11,549 bases of DNA from Thermoplasmata archaeon (GCA_003649845.1 QMTB01000030.1:1-11549); one strand, 5' to 3'; numbered from the stretch's first letter, positions 1 through 7,024 are shown. Notes: generated by a model not told the origin, from the letters alone. Numbers and translations are program-made.

Positions 1-267
1 AATAACCTCTCAGGTATCTACTAAATCTATTGAAGGAAAAATACTTAGGAGGTATCTAATTGCTTCTATATTTAAATAGGTTGCATGTTAAATGTAAGAT
101 AGTCTCCTATATCCAAACCATTTTTTAGGGGGAGAGCATTTGTATTTTAGTTTTTACATCTTTTTTTGTATATCTCGGTAGATACGGAATATTTAAATAA
201 TCTGTCTCATATTAAATTTTGTGTTCTATGGTATCTCTTTTATCCTCAGAGAAAAAGGTGATATTAT
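1..267. other. Intergenic region upstream of the C25 peptidase
   Basis: No convincing gene lies here. Two T-runs (121-126, six T; 161-167, seven T) could end a plus-strand transcript that starts before the window, since archaeal termination relies mainly on oligo-U. The 9-mer AGGTATCTA occurs twice (12-20 and 50-58). A strong AGGAGGT at about 47-53 is followed by a possible TTG start at 60, but that frame closes after 22 codons. The promoter of the peptidase gene occupies the right end and is listed separately. Confidence 0.5.
190..200 (+). promoter_or_regulatory. TATA-box promoter of the C25 peptidase gene
   Basis: TATTTAAATAA matches an archaeal TATA box. Transcription would begin about 25 nt downstream, near 222, which leaves a leader of roughly 45 nt before the ATG at 268. 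That leader carries a GGTGAT ribosome site at 257-262, five bases from the start codon. A second TATTTAAATAG at about 68-78 is too far upstream to serve the same start and could belong to something else. Confidence 0.5.
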
Positions 268-2505
268 ATGAAAAAAATTATCCTAGTCCTGCTGATGGGG
301 TTATTTGTAGGTTCAAATATCTGGAGTAGCTATATTGTTGTCTCAGAAGATTCTCATTATGCTACTATAACTATCCACATAGGTGATAATAGTTATAATA
401 TTGTTATTGATATACCAATACCATCTTTTAGTTCTATTAATACTGCTAATGGAAGTTTTACGCTGATTAACTCTCCTAATAGTGGGGAGTCTACAGTTGT
501 AGGAGAAGCTAATCTACCGAAGATTTATCAGTTAATTGAAGTACCTTCTCTCAAAGTTTCATCTATACTGGTTTCTGATGAGAAATGGAATGAGTTATCT
601 CTTGATAGCATAGGTTTACCTAAAATGGTTTACCCCGTTCAGCCTTCTAGAATAAAATCTTCTATGTCATCTCAAGATTTTACTATGAACTATTCATATT
701 ACTTCCTAGATGTTTTTACTCCATCTATGACCGCTAGGATTCTTGAGAAAGGTGCTTTTAGAGATAGAAACTGTATTTTATTAGAGCTTTCATCTATTAA
801 ATATAATCCAGCTAAAGGTATCATTAAAATACTTACTTCATGTAAAATAGATATATATCTAGATGAGGAAAAAAATAACACTATTGTCCATAGAAATCTT
901 GAATCTAAAACATTTAATCAACTACTTTCAACTATTGTCTATGGTTATTCAGATAGAAATTATCCTGATGATGAATCTGAGGGTTATCTTATAATTACTA
1001 CTGATGATTTCTATAGAGAAATCCTTCCATTTGCAGAGTGGAAAGAAAAACAGGGTTATACAGTTACAATAGTAAATACATCTATAATCAATGAGAATCT
1101 TACCTCAAAAGAATTATATGAATTCATAAAAACAGTTTATAATACCTGGGGTACTCCACCAGTGTATCTGCTACTAGTTGGAGATGTAGAAGAGATACCA
1201 ACTTTTATAGGTGAACACTCTGGTACCGCTACAGATCTATATTATACTCTAATGGATACTGATTTCTTCCCAGATATACTTATTGGTAGATTTCCAGCTT
1301 CCAGTAAAGAACAGGTTGATATAATGGTGAATAAAACCATTTTATATGAACAAGGTAGATTCTCTCAATGTTATATTAAACAAGCAGCATTCCTAGCATC
1401 TATGGATAACCATTATATCTCTGAGAGTACTCATAATTATGTTATCGAACATTATATGATACCGCATAATTTTAGCTGTGATAAACTATATAGCGCTGCA
1501 TATAGAGCTACTACAGATCAAGTATTTGATGTTTTAAATGATGGTAGAGGATTAGTAATATACTCTGGTCATGGGAGTCCTGGTGAATGGGCTGATGGAC
1601 CAAGATTTACTCAAAATGATATTAGAAATCTTAGAAACCATGAGATTTATCCTTTTATATGTAGCCATGCTTGTCTAACAGGTAAACTTAATTTTGAAGA
1701 ATGTTTCGGTGAAACATGGCTTAGAGTACCTGACAAGGGGGCTGTTGCCTTCTGGGGTTCATCCGCATTTACTATGTGGAGGGAGGATGATTTACTTGAA
1801 AAATATATGTTTTCAGCGTGGTGGGATAAAGATATTAGAGATATCGGTGGTATGACTTCTTCTGCTTTAGAAGAATTATATCTTCATTATGGAGGTGGGA
1901 AGAATAGTAAATACTATATGGAATGTTACAACATATTAGGTGATCCATCTTTAAAACTATGGGAGAATAATCCTCTCACAGCAGATTTCAGTTTCAAACA
2001 GATAGCTGATGATGAAGGCTTTACTATCTCCTTCTCTGATGAATCCTATGGATGTATAAACTCTATAAAATGGGATTTCGACGATGGTAATATTAGCGAG
2101 GAGAAAAATCCTATTCATCATTATTCTTATAAAAGATGTTATAATGTTACTTTAACTGTAGAGAATGAAGATGGAATTAGAGATATAATAGAGAAAAGTA
2201 TTACACCGATAAATATAACCTCCCCAGGTAATGGTTTATACGTTTTTGGATTGAAGATATTAGATATAGATAGAACAATAATTATCGGTTCACTTAAAGT
2301 TACAGTTGAATCATATGATGAATCAAATATAGATTATATAGAATTCCTAGTTGATAATATATCAAAGGATGTAGTTAATCAACCTCCCTTCGTCTTTACA
2401 TGGGATGAAAGTTCTTTCGGTAAACACAATGTTAAAGCTATTGCTCATACTTATGGTGGAATAGTTTTTGATATAAGAAACGATATCTTTGTAATAAACA
2501 TTTAA
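268..2505 (+). CDS. Secreted gingipain-like cysteine peptidase (C25) with PKD and Ig-like domains
   Basis: This is an exported endopeptidase of family C25, expected to degrade extracellular protein. Residues 1-21 form a signal peptide (lysines, then a hydrophobic run). Residues about 60-200 resemble the C25 propeptide. The catalytic region is about 238-565: LLLVGDVEEIP at 301-311, the SGHG motif with likely catalytic His435, and CSHACLTG with likely nucleophile Cys469, followed by the family's NILGDPSL near 555-562. Residues about 572-648 are a PKD domain (WDFDDGN at 602-608, HHYSY near 617-621), and about 650-745 an Ig-like (Big_7-like) domain. There is no membrane anchor or sorting tail at the C-terminus. 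The ATG at 268 is preceded by GGTGAT at 257-262. The gene stands alone with its own promoter. Family, His and Cys are read from motif conservation; substrate preference (Arg or Lys) cannot be told. Confidence 0.9.
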   Translation: MKKIILVLLMGLFVGSNIWSSYIVVSEDSHYATITIHIGDNSYNIVIDIPIPSFSSINTANGSFTLINSPNSGESTVVGEANLPKIYQLIEVPSLKVSSILVSDEKWNELSLDSIGLPKMVYPVQPSRIKSSMSSQDFTMNYSYYFLDVFTPSMTARILEKGAFRDRNCILLELSSIKYNPAKGIIKILTSCKIDIYLDEEKNNTIVHRNLESKTFNQLLSTIVYGYSDRNYPDDESEGYLIITTDDFYREILPFAEWKEKQGYTVTIVNTSIINENLTSKELYEFIKTVYNTWGTPPVYLLLVGDVEEIPTFIGEHSGTATDLYYTLMDTDFFPDILIGRFPASSKEQVDIMVNKTILYEQGRFSQCYIKQAAFLASMDNHYISESTHNYVIEHYMIPHNFSCDKLYSAAYRATTDQVFDVLNDGRGLVIYSGHGSPGEWADGPRFTQNDIRNLRNHEIYPFICSHACLTGKLNFEECFGETWLRVPDKGAVAFWGSSAFTMWREDDLLEKYMFSAWWDKDIRDIGGMTSSALEELYLHYGGGKNSKYYMECYNILGDPSLKLWENNPLTADFSFKQIADDEGFTISFSDESYGCINSIKWDFDDGNISEEKNPIHHYSYKRCYNVTLTVENEDGIRDIIEKSITPINITSPGNGLYVFGLKILDIDRTIIIGSLKVTVESYDESNIDYIEFLVDNISKDVVNQPPFVFTWDESSFGKHNVKAIAHTYGGIVFDIRNDIFVINI

Positions 2506-2535
2506 AAAATAGAGATTTTACATGAAGATTATACC

Positions 2536-2588
2536 TCTCCACTAGGAGATGATATTTTTCTACTGAAATTGTAACCTCATATTTTTTT
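2536..2588 (+). terminator. Terminator region after the peptidase gene
   Basis: A short hairpin (TCTCC at 2536-2540, loop ACTA, GGAGA at 2545-2549) is followed by five T at 2555-2559. A second tract of seven T lies at 2582-2588. U-tracts are the main archaeal termination signal; the five-pair stem alone would be weak. Confidence 0.45.
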
Positions 2589-2614
2589 GTTAACCTAGTT
2601 TTACTGGAAAAATT

Positions 2615-2627
2615 CATTATACTCTTA
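2615..2627 (+). promoter_or_regulatory. Possible TATA element for carS
   Basis: CATTATACTCTTA lies about 31-43 nt before the carS ATG at 2658. Initiation about 25 nt downstream would give a very short leader, which fits the lack of a Shine-Dalgarno motif before this gene. The match to a TATA consensus is only moderate. Confidence 0.3.
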
Positions 2628-2657
2628 AGTAAGTAGTTGATACCCTTCTAATGAAAA

Positions 2658-3257
2658 ATGGGTTATGAAGTTATTATTCAAGCTCTATGGCTTATACTAC
2701 CGGCGTATGTTGCAAATGCTAGTGCTTTACTATTAGGTGGTGGTACACCTATTGATTTCGGTAAAACATGGTATGATGGTCGTCGTATCTTGGGGGATGG
2801 AAAAACCTGGGAGGGTTTATTCTTTGGAACACTTATGGGTATAACAGCAGGTTTTGGTTTCTCAGCTCTTGCAAAATATGCTGATTCAATTAATTTCCCT
2901 ATACATATCGATGACTTCACAGGATTCCCCATGATGATACCTATTATATTCTCTATATGTTTTGGTGCCCTAATTGGTGATATCCTTGAGAGTTTCTTTA
3001 AAAGACGAGTTGGGAAAGAGAGAGGTGAGGATTGGATACCCTTTGATCAAATAGATTTCATATTAGGTGTACTACTATTTAGCTTCCTTATGAGTAGCTT
3101 ACTTCATCTAATGGGTTTCTTATCATTTAACTGGTTTCTAAAAAGTTTCACTGTTTCACACATAATTGTTCTACTTATATTAACTCCATTTATCCATCTA
3201 TTCTCAAATTATATCCATAGAAAAACCATATCAAGAAAGAGACAAATGATTATATAA
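2658..3257 (+). CDS. carS: CDP-archaeol synthase (CarS, DUF46 family)
   Basis: Integral membrane CTP:archaetidate cytidylyltransferase. It makes CDP-archaeol, the activated precursor for the polar heads of ether lipids. Family signatures are clear: LPAYVANASALLLGGGTPIDF at the N-terminus (PAYVAN 15-20, GGGTPID 27-33), GRRILGDGKTWEG at 41-53, and the C-terminal nucleotide/metal-binding region GALIGD (103-108), SFFKRRVGK (112-120) and DQIDF (130-134). About five membrane spans are visible, near 5-27, 53-72, 93-110, 133-152 and 166-186. At 199 residues it is somewhat longer than usual, with an extra basic tail (HRKTISRKR). An in-frame TGA at 2652 lies just before the ATG, so the start is fixed at or after 2658. 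No clear ribosome site is present, which suggests a nearly leaderless message. Confidence 0.93.
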   Translation: MGYEVIIQALWLILPAYVANASALLLGGGTPIDFGKTWYDGRRILGDGKTWEGLFFGTLMGITAGFGFSALAKYADSINFPIHIDDFTGFPMMIPIIFSICFGALIGDILESFFKRRVGKERGEDWIPFDQIDFILGVLLFSFLMSSLLHLMGFLSFNWFLKSFTVSHIIVLLILTPFIHLFSNYIHRKTISRKRQMII

Positions 3258-3273
3258 AAGGAATATATATTTG

Positions 3274-3282
3274 GTTTATATA
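3274..3282 (+). promoter_or_regulatory. TATA box for the zinc-protein gene
   Basis: GTTTATATA at 3274-3282 is centred about 27 nt before the ATG at 3306, the spacing expected for a leaderless or very short-leader archaeal message. Read-through from carS, which ends 48 nt before this gene, is also possible. Confidence 0.4.
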
Positions 3283-3305
3283 GAAGAAGATTATGTGGGT
3301 GGAGT

Positions 3306-3602
3306 ATGAGCTTGGATGAATCAACTATGAATGAAGAACTTAAAAAATGGTTGAAGGAAACTAGAAAAGACTATCAAGAACAAAACAAATTATCACCTGG
3401 GAAACCAACTGGTTTATGTAGTATATGTGGCGAGAGAAAAGCTGAGATATTCTGCATTAAATGTGGTAGACCAGTATGTTCATCCTGCTCCTTCTCTCTC
3501 ATAGGTGTATGCAAAGAATGTGTACCTAAAGAGATAGCTGAGAAATGGGAAGGTAAAAGACCTGATTGGGAGAAGCTATTGGGAGTAGAATGGGTTGAAT
3601 AA
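3306..3602 (+). CDS. Small eight-cysteine zinc-binding protein (HIT/B-box-like)
   Basis: A 98-residue soluble protein of unknown function. The N-terminal 30 residues are charged and helical. A compact zinc module follows with four CxxC pairs: Cys38/41, 50/53, 58/61 and 69/72. This is enough for two zinc ions in a cross-brace like those of HIT-type or B-box fingers, with CxxCGRPVCSSC as the core. The C-terminus is acidic and tryptophan-rich (WEGKRPDWEKLLGVEW). Such modules usually mediate protein contacts; that role here is inference. GGTGG at 3298-3302 is only three bases from the ATG, so it may act weakly or not at all. A start at Met8 (3327) is possible but has no better ribosome site. It sits 48 nt after carS, perhaps in the same transcript. 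Confidence 0.75.
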   Translation: MSLDESTMNEELKKWLKETRKDYQEQNKLSPGKPTGLCSICGERKAEIFCIKCGRPVCSSCSFSLIGVCKECVPKEIAEKWEGKRPDWEKLLGVEWVE

Positions 3603-3653
3603 AATTAGAATTTCTGATTTCAACTATCTGCTGAGGATAATTGTATACTTTAG

Positions 3654-3674
3654 TATCTTAAGATATATATAAAA
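3654..3674 (+). promoter_or_regulatory. Promoter of the alkyltransferase-like gene, with palindrome over the BRE/TATA
   Basis: ATATATATAAA at 3664-3674 is a strong TATA box that should start transcription near 3692-3695. A perfect 12-bp palindrome, TATCTTAAGATA (3654-3665), overlaps the position of the upstream BRE element and the left edge of the TATA box, where an archaeal repressor could block TBP/TFB binding. The leader of about 38 nt carries GAGAGGAG at 3716-3723, eight bases before the ATG. Confidence 0.45.
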
Positions 3675-3731
3675 TAGAAAGGTGATGCAAAAAGATAGAT
3701 TGATAAAAAGAATTCGAGAGGAGATCTAGAA

Positions 3732-4169
3732 ATGAAGGCATCTAAAAGTTGGCGGGAGAAGTTAGAGAAGGAAAACCCTAGCCATGGTAAAATAGTTAAA
3801 ATACTTATACCAAAACCACTTGATGTTGAAGCTTTGATACGAAAGATTCCTACGGGTAAACTAGCTACCCTAGGACAAATTATGGATAAACTCGCCAGAG
3901 ATGCTAATGCTGATAAAAGCTGCGCTAAGGTAACTGGGATTTTTCTACGTATCATTGCAGAGGCAGCTGAAGAAGATATTGAACATGGAGAGGAAATTAT
4001 AACGCCTTATTGGCGGGTAATTAGAAATGATGGTAGTTTAAATGAAAAATTTCCTGGCGGAGTAGAGAAACAAGCTCTACGTTTGAAAGCAGAGGGACAT
4101 AACATTGAGCTAGGTAAAGGAAAGCCTAAGGTAGTAGATTTTGAAGATAGACTACATCTTTTTGAATAG
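3732..4169 (+). CDS. Alkyltransferase-like (MGMT-fold) DNA-binding protein lacking the acceptor cysteine
   Basis: A 145-residue protein with the helix-turn-helix DNA-binding fold of O6-methylguanine-DNA methyltransferase. Recognisable parts are PTGKLATLGQIMDKLA (40-55, matching the PxGxVxxYxxIA segment), KVTG (66-69, at the RAVG arginine-finger position) and PYWRVIRNDGSL (92-103, at the PCHRVI active site), followed by PGG and EG. The acceptor Cys is replaced by Tyr93 and the adjacent His by Trp94; the finger Arg is Lys66. It therefore cannot perform methyl transfer by the usual chemistry. It may act like ATL proteins, which bind alkylated bases and flag them for nucleotide excision repair, but the other changes leave this open. 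Its only cysteine is Cys64. The start is supported by GAGAGGAG at 3716-3723; an in-frame TAG at 3696 blocks a long extension. It converges on acdA with only 11 nt between the stop codons. Confidence 0.8.
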   Translation: MKASKSWREKLEKENPSHGKIVKILIPKPLDVEALIRKIPTGKLATLGQIMDKLARDANADKSCAKVTGIFLRIIAEAAEEDIEHGEEIITPYWRVIRNDGSLNEKFPGGVEKQALRLKAEGHNIELGKGKPKVVDFEDRLHLFE

Positions 4170-4180
4170 TTATAGATTTT

Positions 4181-5569
4181 TCAATCTAATAATCCTTCTC
4201 TTCTAAGACGTTGTCCCTCTACGTATAACCCCCACATTGCTCTAGCTGTTCTCCAACTACTAGGATAGATTGGTACTCCTGCTGATTTTAGATCATATAC
4301 TAGATCTTCATATTCTCTACCGCCAACCCATGTGGCTAGTATAGGTTTTCTATATGCTTCGTGTAGTTTACGTTCTCTTATCATTTTTAGTATTGCTCCA
4401 GTGAATTCTCTAGGTCTAGCGTATCCTCCATGTACTGATGCTACTATTACACCATCAATATTTTCATCTTCAAGCATTGCTTTAGTAGCTGCTTCATATC
4501 TATAGAAACCTGCATCTGCTACTAAGTCAACTGGGTTATTAGGTTTAACTAACTCTGGTAGTATTTTATCGATCTTCTCATATGTTTCATCTGATAGTTT
4601 AGGTACATGGAGTCCATTATCTTCACAAGCATCTGTAAGTAGTATACCTAATCCTCCACCATTTGTTATTATACCTACTCTATTACCTCGCATAGGGGGT
4701 TGACCAGCGAGTGCCCTTGCTATATCAAATAGTTCGACGATATCTCTACATCTTATACCACCTGCTTGTTTGATTGCAGCGCTATATATTTGATCACTAC
4801 CCGCCATAGAACCAGTATGAGAAGCTGTTGCTCTAGCACCTGCTTTACTTCTACCTGCTTTTACAACTAAAACAGGTTTCTTACAAGCTTTAATACTATT
4901 CATAAATTTTCTACCATCTTTCACTGCTTCGATATATAAACCTATAACCTTGGTATCTGGGTCTCTACTAAAATATTCTATAAGATCATCATCATCTATA
5001 TCTAGCTTGTTACCAACACCTATTATCTTTGATACACCTACAAACTCATTATTTGCTAGATATATCATACCTATTCCTAGTGCTCCACTCTGACTGATTA
5101 GAGAAAGATTACCTTTCCTAGGTTCACCGAATACAAAAGATGCATCAAGTCCATCTGAAGCATTTTTATAACCCATTGTATTAGGACCTAGAACACGGAT
5201 TTTAGTATCCCTAATTAAATCTTGTATTTCTTCTTCTAATTTCTTGTTACCAACTTCGCTGAATCCAGATGAGATTATTATTATATGTTTAACTTTCTTC
5301 TCTATAGAATCTCTTACTATTTGTGGGACTATCTTAGCTGGAACGCATATCAAAACAAGATCAATAGGTTTGGGTACATCTGTTAGTTTATGATAACATT
5401 TAAGCCCGAGGATTTCCTCCTCATGAGGATTAATAGGATATAGATCACATGGATAGTCTGAGATTAAAATATTTTTAAGAGCCGCATGTCCTATCTTCCT
5501 TGAATCTCTTGATGCTCCTACAACAGCGATACTTTTTGGTTTAAAAAAACTATCTAAATCATATTTCAT
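4181..5569 (-). CDS. acdA: ADP-forming acyl-CoA synthetase alpha-type subunit (acetate--CoA ligase)
   Basis: Alpha-type chain of NDP-forming acyl-CoA synthetase, which converts acyl-CoA, ADP and phosphate to acid, CoA and ATP at the end of peptide or sugar fermentation. Residues about 1-130 are the CoA-binding Rossmann domain (SIAVVGASRDSRKIG at 13-27). Residues about 150-290 are the first succinyl-CoA-ligase domain, with ISQSGALG and the phosphohistidine loop ATASHTGSMAGSD, in which His251 is the expected phosphate carrier. Residues about 295-450 are the second ligase domain (ITNGGGLGIL at 300-309). The 462-residue length matches separate alpha chains; the ATP-grasp beta chain is not fused and not present in the window. 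It is the third gene of the taw2-tsr3-acdA operon, 17 nt after tsr3, with GGTGG at 5579-5583 nine bases before the start. Substrate range cannot be inferred. Confidence 0.88.
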   Translation of the reverse strand: MKYDLDSFFKPKSIAVVGASRDSRKIGHAALKNILISDYPCDLYPINPHEEEILGLKCYHKLTDVPKPIDLVLICVPAKIVPQIVRDSIEKKVKHIIIISSGFSEVGNKKLEEEIQDLIRDTKIRVLGPNTMGYKNASDGLDASFVFGEPRKGNLSLISQSGALGIGMIYLANNEFVGVSKIIGVGNKLDIDDDDLIEYFSRDPDTKVIGLYIEAVKDGRKFMNSIKACKKPVLVVKAGRSKAGARATASHTGSMAGSDQIYSAAIKQAGGIRCRDIVELFDIARALAGQPPMRGNRVGIITNGGGLGILLTDACEDNGLHVPKLSDETYEKIDKILPELVKPNNPVDLVADAGFYRYEAATKAMLEDENIDGVIVASVHGGYARPREFTGAILKMIRERKLHEAYRKPILATWVGGREYEDLVYDLKSAGVPIYPSSWRTARAMWGLYVEGQRLRREGLLD

Positions 5570-5586
5570 TTTCCTATTCCACCTTT

Positions 5587-6099
5587 TTATATATAGTGTT
5601 TCATGATTTCAATTATCTCTCTACTTGTTTTTGCATTCCTATACTCCTCTAAAGGTTGTCTATTAAGAGTTATGAAATGTGGGCCCCATTTATAGATGTT
5701 TAGAATCTCTTCTGCTTCTTCGATATGATCTAGTATATATAAAGCTGCAGCAAAAGCTTCTATAGTAGAGAGTTTAAAAGGTTTACCATAGTTTACAGGG
5801 TTAACAGCTACTAGATATGGTAATGCTCTAGAGTATCTTTTTCCACTAAGTATTGAAAAATTTTCTTCAGCTGTTTCCCAAGAACAATCAACAGCTAGTA
5901 TACCATTTTTCTCTGCAATAGTTTTATCCTCTCTTGATAAACTCTTCTTTGCAAAAGGATTTAAAAGTATCAAACCACTGGGAATCCTATATATATTCTT
6001 CTCCAATCTAGCTAATCTAAATTTATCTAGTTTCCTAGCAGTACATTTCTTTGGATCATCCTCTAGGGTATGATAGATATATAAAGGTATTTTATTCAT
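5587..6099 (-). CDS. tsr3: 16S/18S rRNA aminocarboxypropyltransferase Tsr3
   Basis: Tsr3 (formerly DUF367) transfers the 3-amino-3-carboxypropyl group of S-adenosylmethionine to a hypermodified uridine or pseudouridine of small-subunit rRNA, completing acp3U/m1acp3Psi during ribosome maturation. The 170-residue sequence has the family segments DDPKKCTARKLDKF (14-27), IPSGLILLNPFA, the SAM-site stretch AVDCSWE (about 69-75) and RALPYLVAVNPVNYGKP, followed by LSTIEAFAAALYI and a C-terminal helix with KWGPHFITLN. Length is typical of archaeal members. The start codon lies 3 nt after taw2, and its ribosome site GGTGA (6103-6107) contains the TGA stop of taw2, so the two are probably translationally coupled. 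It shares its unusual chemistry with its neighbour Taw2. Confidence 0.92.
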   Translation of the reverse strand: MNKIPLYIYHTLEDDPKKCTARKLDKFRLARLEKNIYRIPSGLILLNPFAKKSLSREDKTIAEKNGILAVDCSWETAEENFSILSGKRYSRALPYLVAVNPVNYGKPFKLSTIEAFAAALYILDHIEEAEEILNIYKWGPHFITLNRQPLEEYRNAKTSREIIEIMKHYI

Positions 6100-6102
6100 A
6101 TT

Positions 6103-6939
6103 TCACCAGATTTTTACATCAAATACATAATGATTTATACCAGGTGCATAGGATTTAACCTTTCTATATCTAATCATCTCTACTTTTCTATTGAATATCT
6201 CTGCTTGTTCTGTTAGATAATATAATGGTTTATCAGGTATATCTTCCTCTGGAAAAACATCATGATAATGGATGAAACCCTTATGATTCCTTAAACATTT
6301 TATAGCAGTTGATATAAACTTATATGTATCTCCGAAATATCCCATAATCACTCTATCAGCAATATCTTCTATAGTTTTCTCTCTATTATCTCCAAGGATG
6401 GGTTTAACTATATCTGTCACATGGTTTAATACTATATTTTTACATAGATAATTATATGCTATAGGATTTATCTCATATGCATATATCTTTTTTGGTTTAC
6501 TATACACTGCTATTGGAATAGTAAAATATCCTATTCCAGCGAATAAATCTACAACAACCTCTTTAGGATTAGAAATAGTAGATATCCTTATTCTCTCATC
6601 TATATTCCCTGATGAAAACATTATACGCATAGGGTCTAACATAAAACGTATGCCATTTTCTATATGAATCGTTTCTGTATCTTTAGAACCATAGATATAT
6701 TCTACAACAGGTATTCTCTCTACTCCTCTAATACCTCCTATATCATTTAAGACAGTTTTACAAGATAAAACATTTGCATACACTCTAGCAATATCTTTCT
6801 CATAATTTTTCAATTCCCTAGATAGTTTTAATATTAATACATCTCCTATCTTCTCCCATTTCCTAGGTATTCGATCTAATAAATCTTTAGGAAGTATTTC
6901 TCCTAGATTAGATTTTATTTTATCAAATGGTGTGATCAT
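6103..6939 (-). CDS. taw2: tRNA-Phe wybutosine 3-amino-3-carboxypropyltransferase Taw2 (archaeal TYW2)
   Basis: Class I SAM-dependent enzyme of wyosine synthesis. It transfers the 3-amino-3-carboxypropyl group of SAM to 4-demethylwyosine at position 37 of tRNA-Phe, giving yW-86. Visible motifs are RIMFSSGNIDERIR (105-118), the SAM loop DLFAGIGYFTIP (131-142), acidic Glu156 in YAYEINP, ADRVIMGYFGDTYKF (194-208), HYHD (224-227) and the C-terminal KVKSYAPGINHYVFDV. At the RVIM position the m1G37 methyltransferase Trm5 carries Asn-Leu-Pro; here it is Gly-Tyr-Phe, as in archaeal TYW2, and this decides the assignment. Residues 1-60 form the N-terminal RNA-binding part shared with Trm5b/TYW2. It is the first gene of the taw2-tsr3-acdA operon. 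The ATG at 6939 has no strong ribosome site and may be nearly leaderless. The partner enzymes Trm5 and Taw1 are not in the window. Confidence 0.9.
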   Translation of the reverse strand: MITPFDKIKSNLGEILPKDLLDRIPRKWEKIGDVLILKLSRELKNYEKDIARVYANVLSCKTVLNDIGGIRGVERIPVVEYIYGSKDTETIHIENGIRFMLDPMRIMFSSGNIDERIRISTISNPKEVVVDLFAGIGYFTIPIAVYSKPKKIYAYEINPIAYNYLCKNIVLNHVTDIVKPILGDNREKTIEDIADRVIMGYFGDTYKFISTAIKCLRNHKGFIHYHDVFPEEDIPDKPLYYLTEQAEIFNRKVEMIRYRKVKSYAPGINHYVFDVKIW

Positions 6940-6967
6940 CCTAATTTTTTAAATAAAACTACGGAGT

Positions 6968-6979
6968 CTATATATATTT
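6968..6979. promoter_or_regulatory. Shared TATA region between taw2 and xpd
   Basis: CTATATATATTT is nearly symmetrical and is the only good TATA element in the 85-bp divergent gap. Leftward, it is centred about 35 nt from the taw2 ATG, giving a leader of roughly 10 nt. Rightward, initiation would fall near 7000, giving about 24 nt before the xpd ATG at 7025. One box could serve both directions, which would make the two transcripts compete for TBP. Confidence 0.4.
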
Positions 6980-7024
6980 GGGTATTAACTCTTATTTACC
7001 TGGTTTTCTATTATTTAATTTAAC

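Noticed and set aside
60..128. A 22-codon TTG-started ORF after a strong AGGAGGT
   Set aside because: A TATA-like element lies inside it, the start is TTG and the peptide is featureless; without transcript data it cannot be supported.
168..184. Short inverted repeat TATCT-CGGT-AGATA near the peptidase promoter
   Set aside because: Only five A-T-rich pairs, not placed at the TATA box or ribosome site; expected by chance in this composition.
699..881. Minus-strand open frames inside the peptidase gene and similar opposite-strand frames inside carS, the alkyltransferase-like gene and the propeller gene
   Set aside because: They lie antisense to well-supported genes, have no ribosome site or recognisable domain and follow from codon bias of the real genes.
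3685..3729. A 14-codon mini-ORF (ATG at 3685) in the leader of the alkyltransferase-like gene
   Set aside because: The GGTG before it overlaps the ATG and cannot act as a ribosome site, the start may precede the transcription start, and the peptide has no regulatory pattern.
6103..6939. Trm5 (tRNA m1G37 methyltransferase) as the identity of the first operon gene
   Set aside because: The Asn-Leu-Pro motif of Trm5 is replaced by Gly-Tyr-Phe after RVIM, and the ADRVIMGY and HYHD segments match archaeal TYW2.
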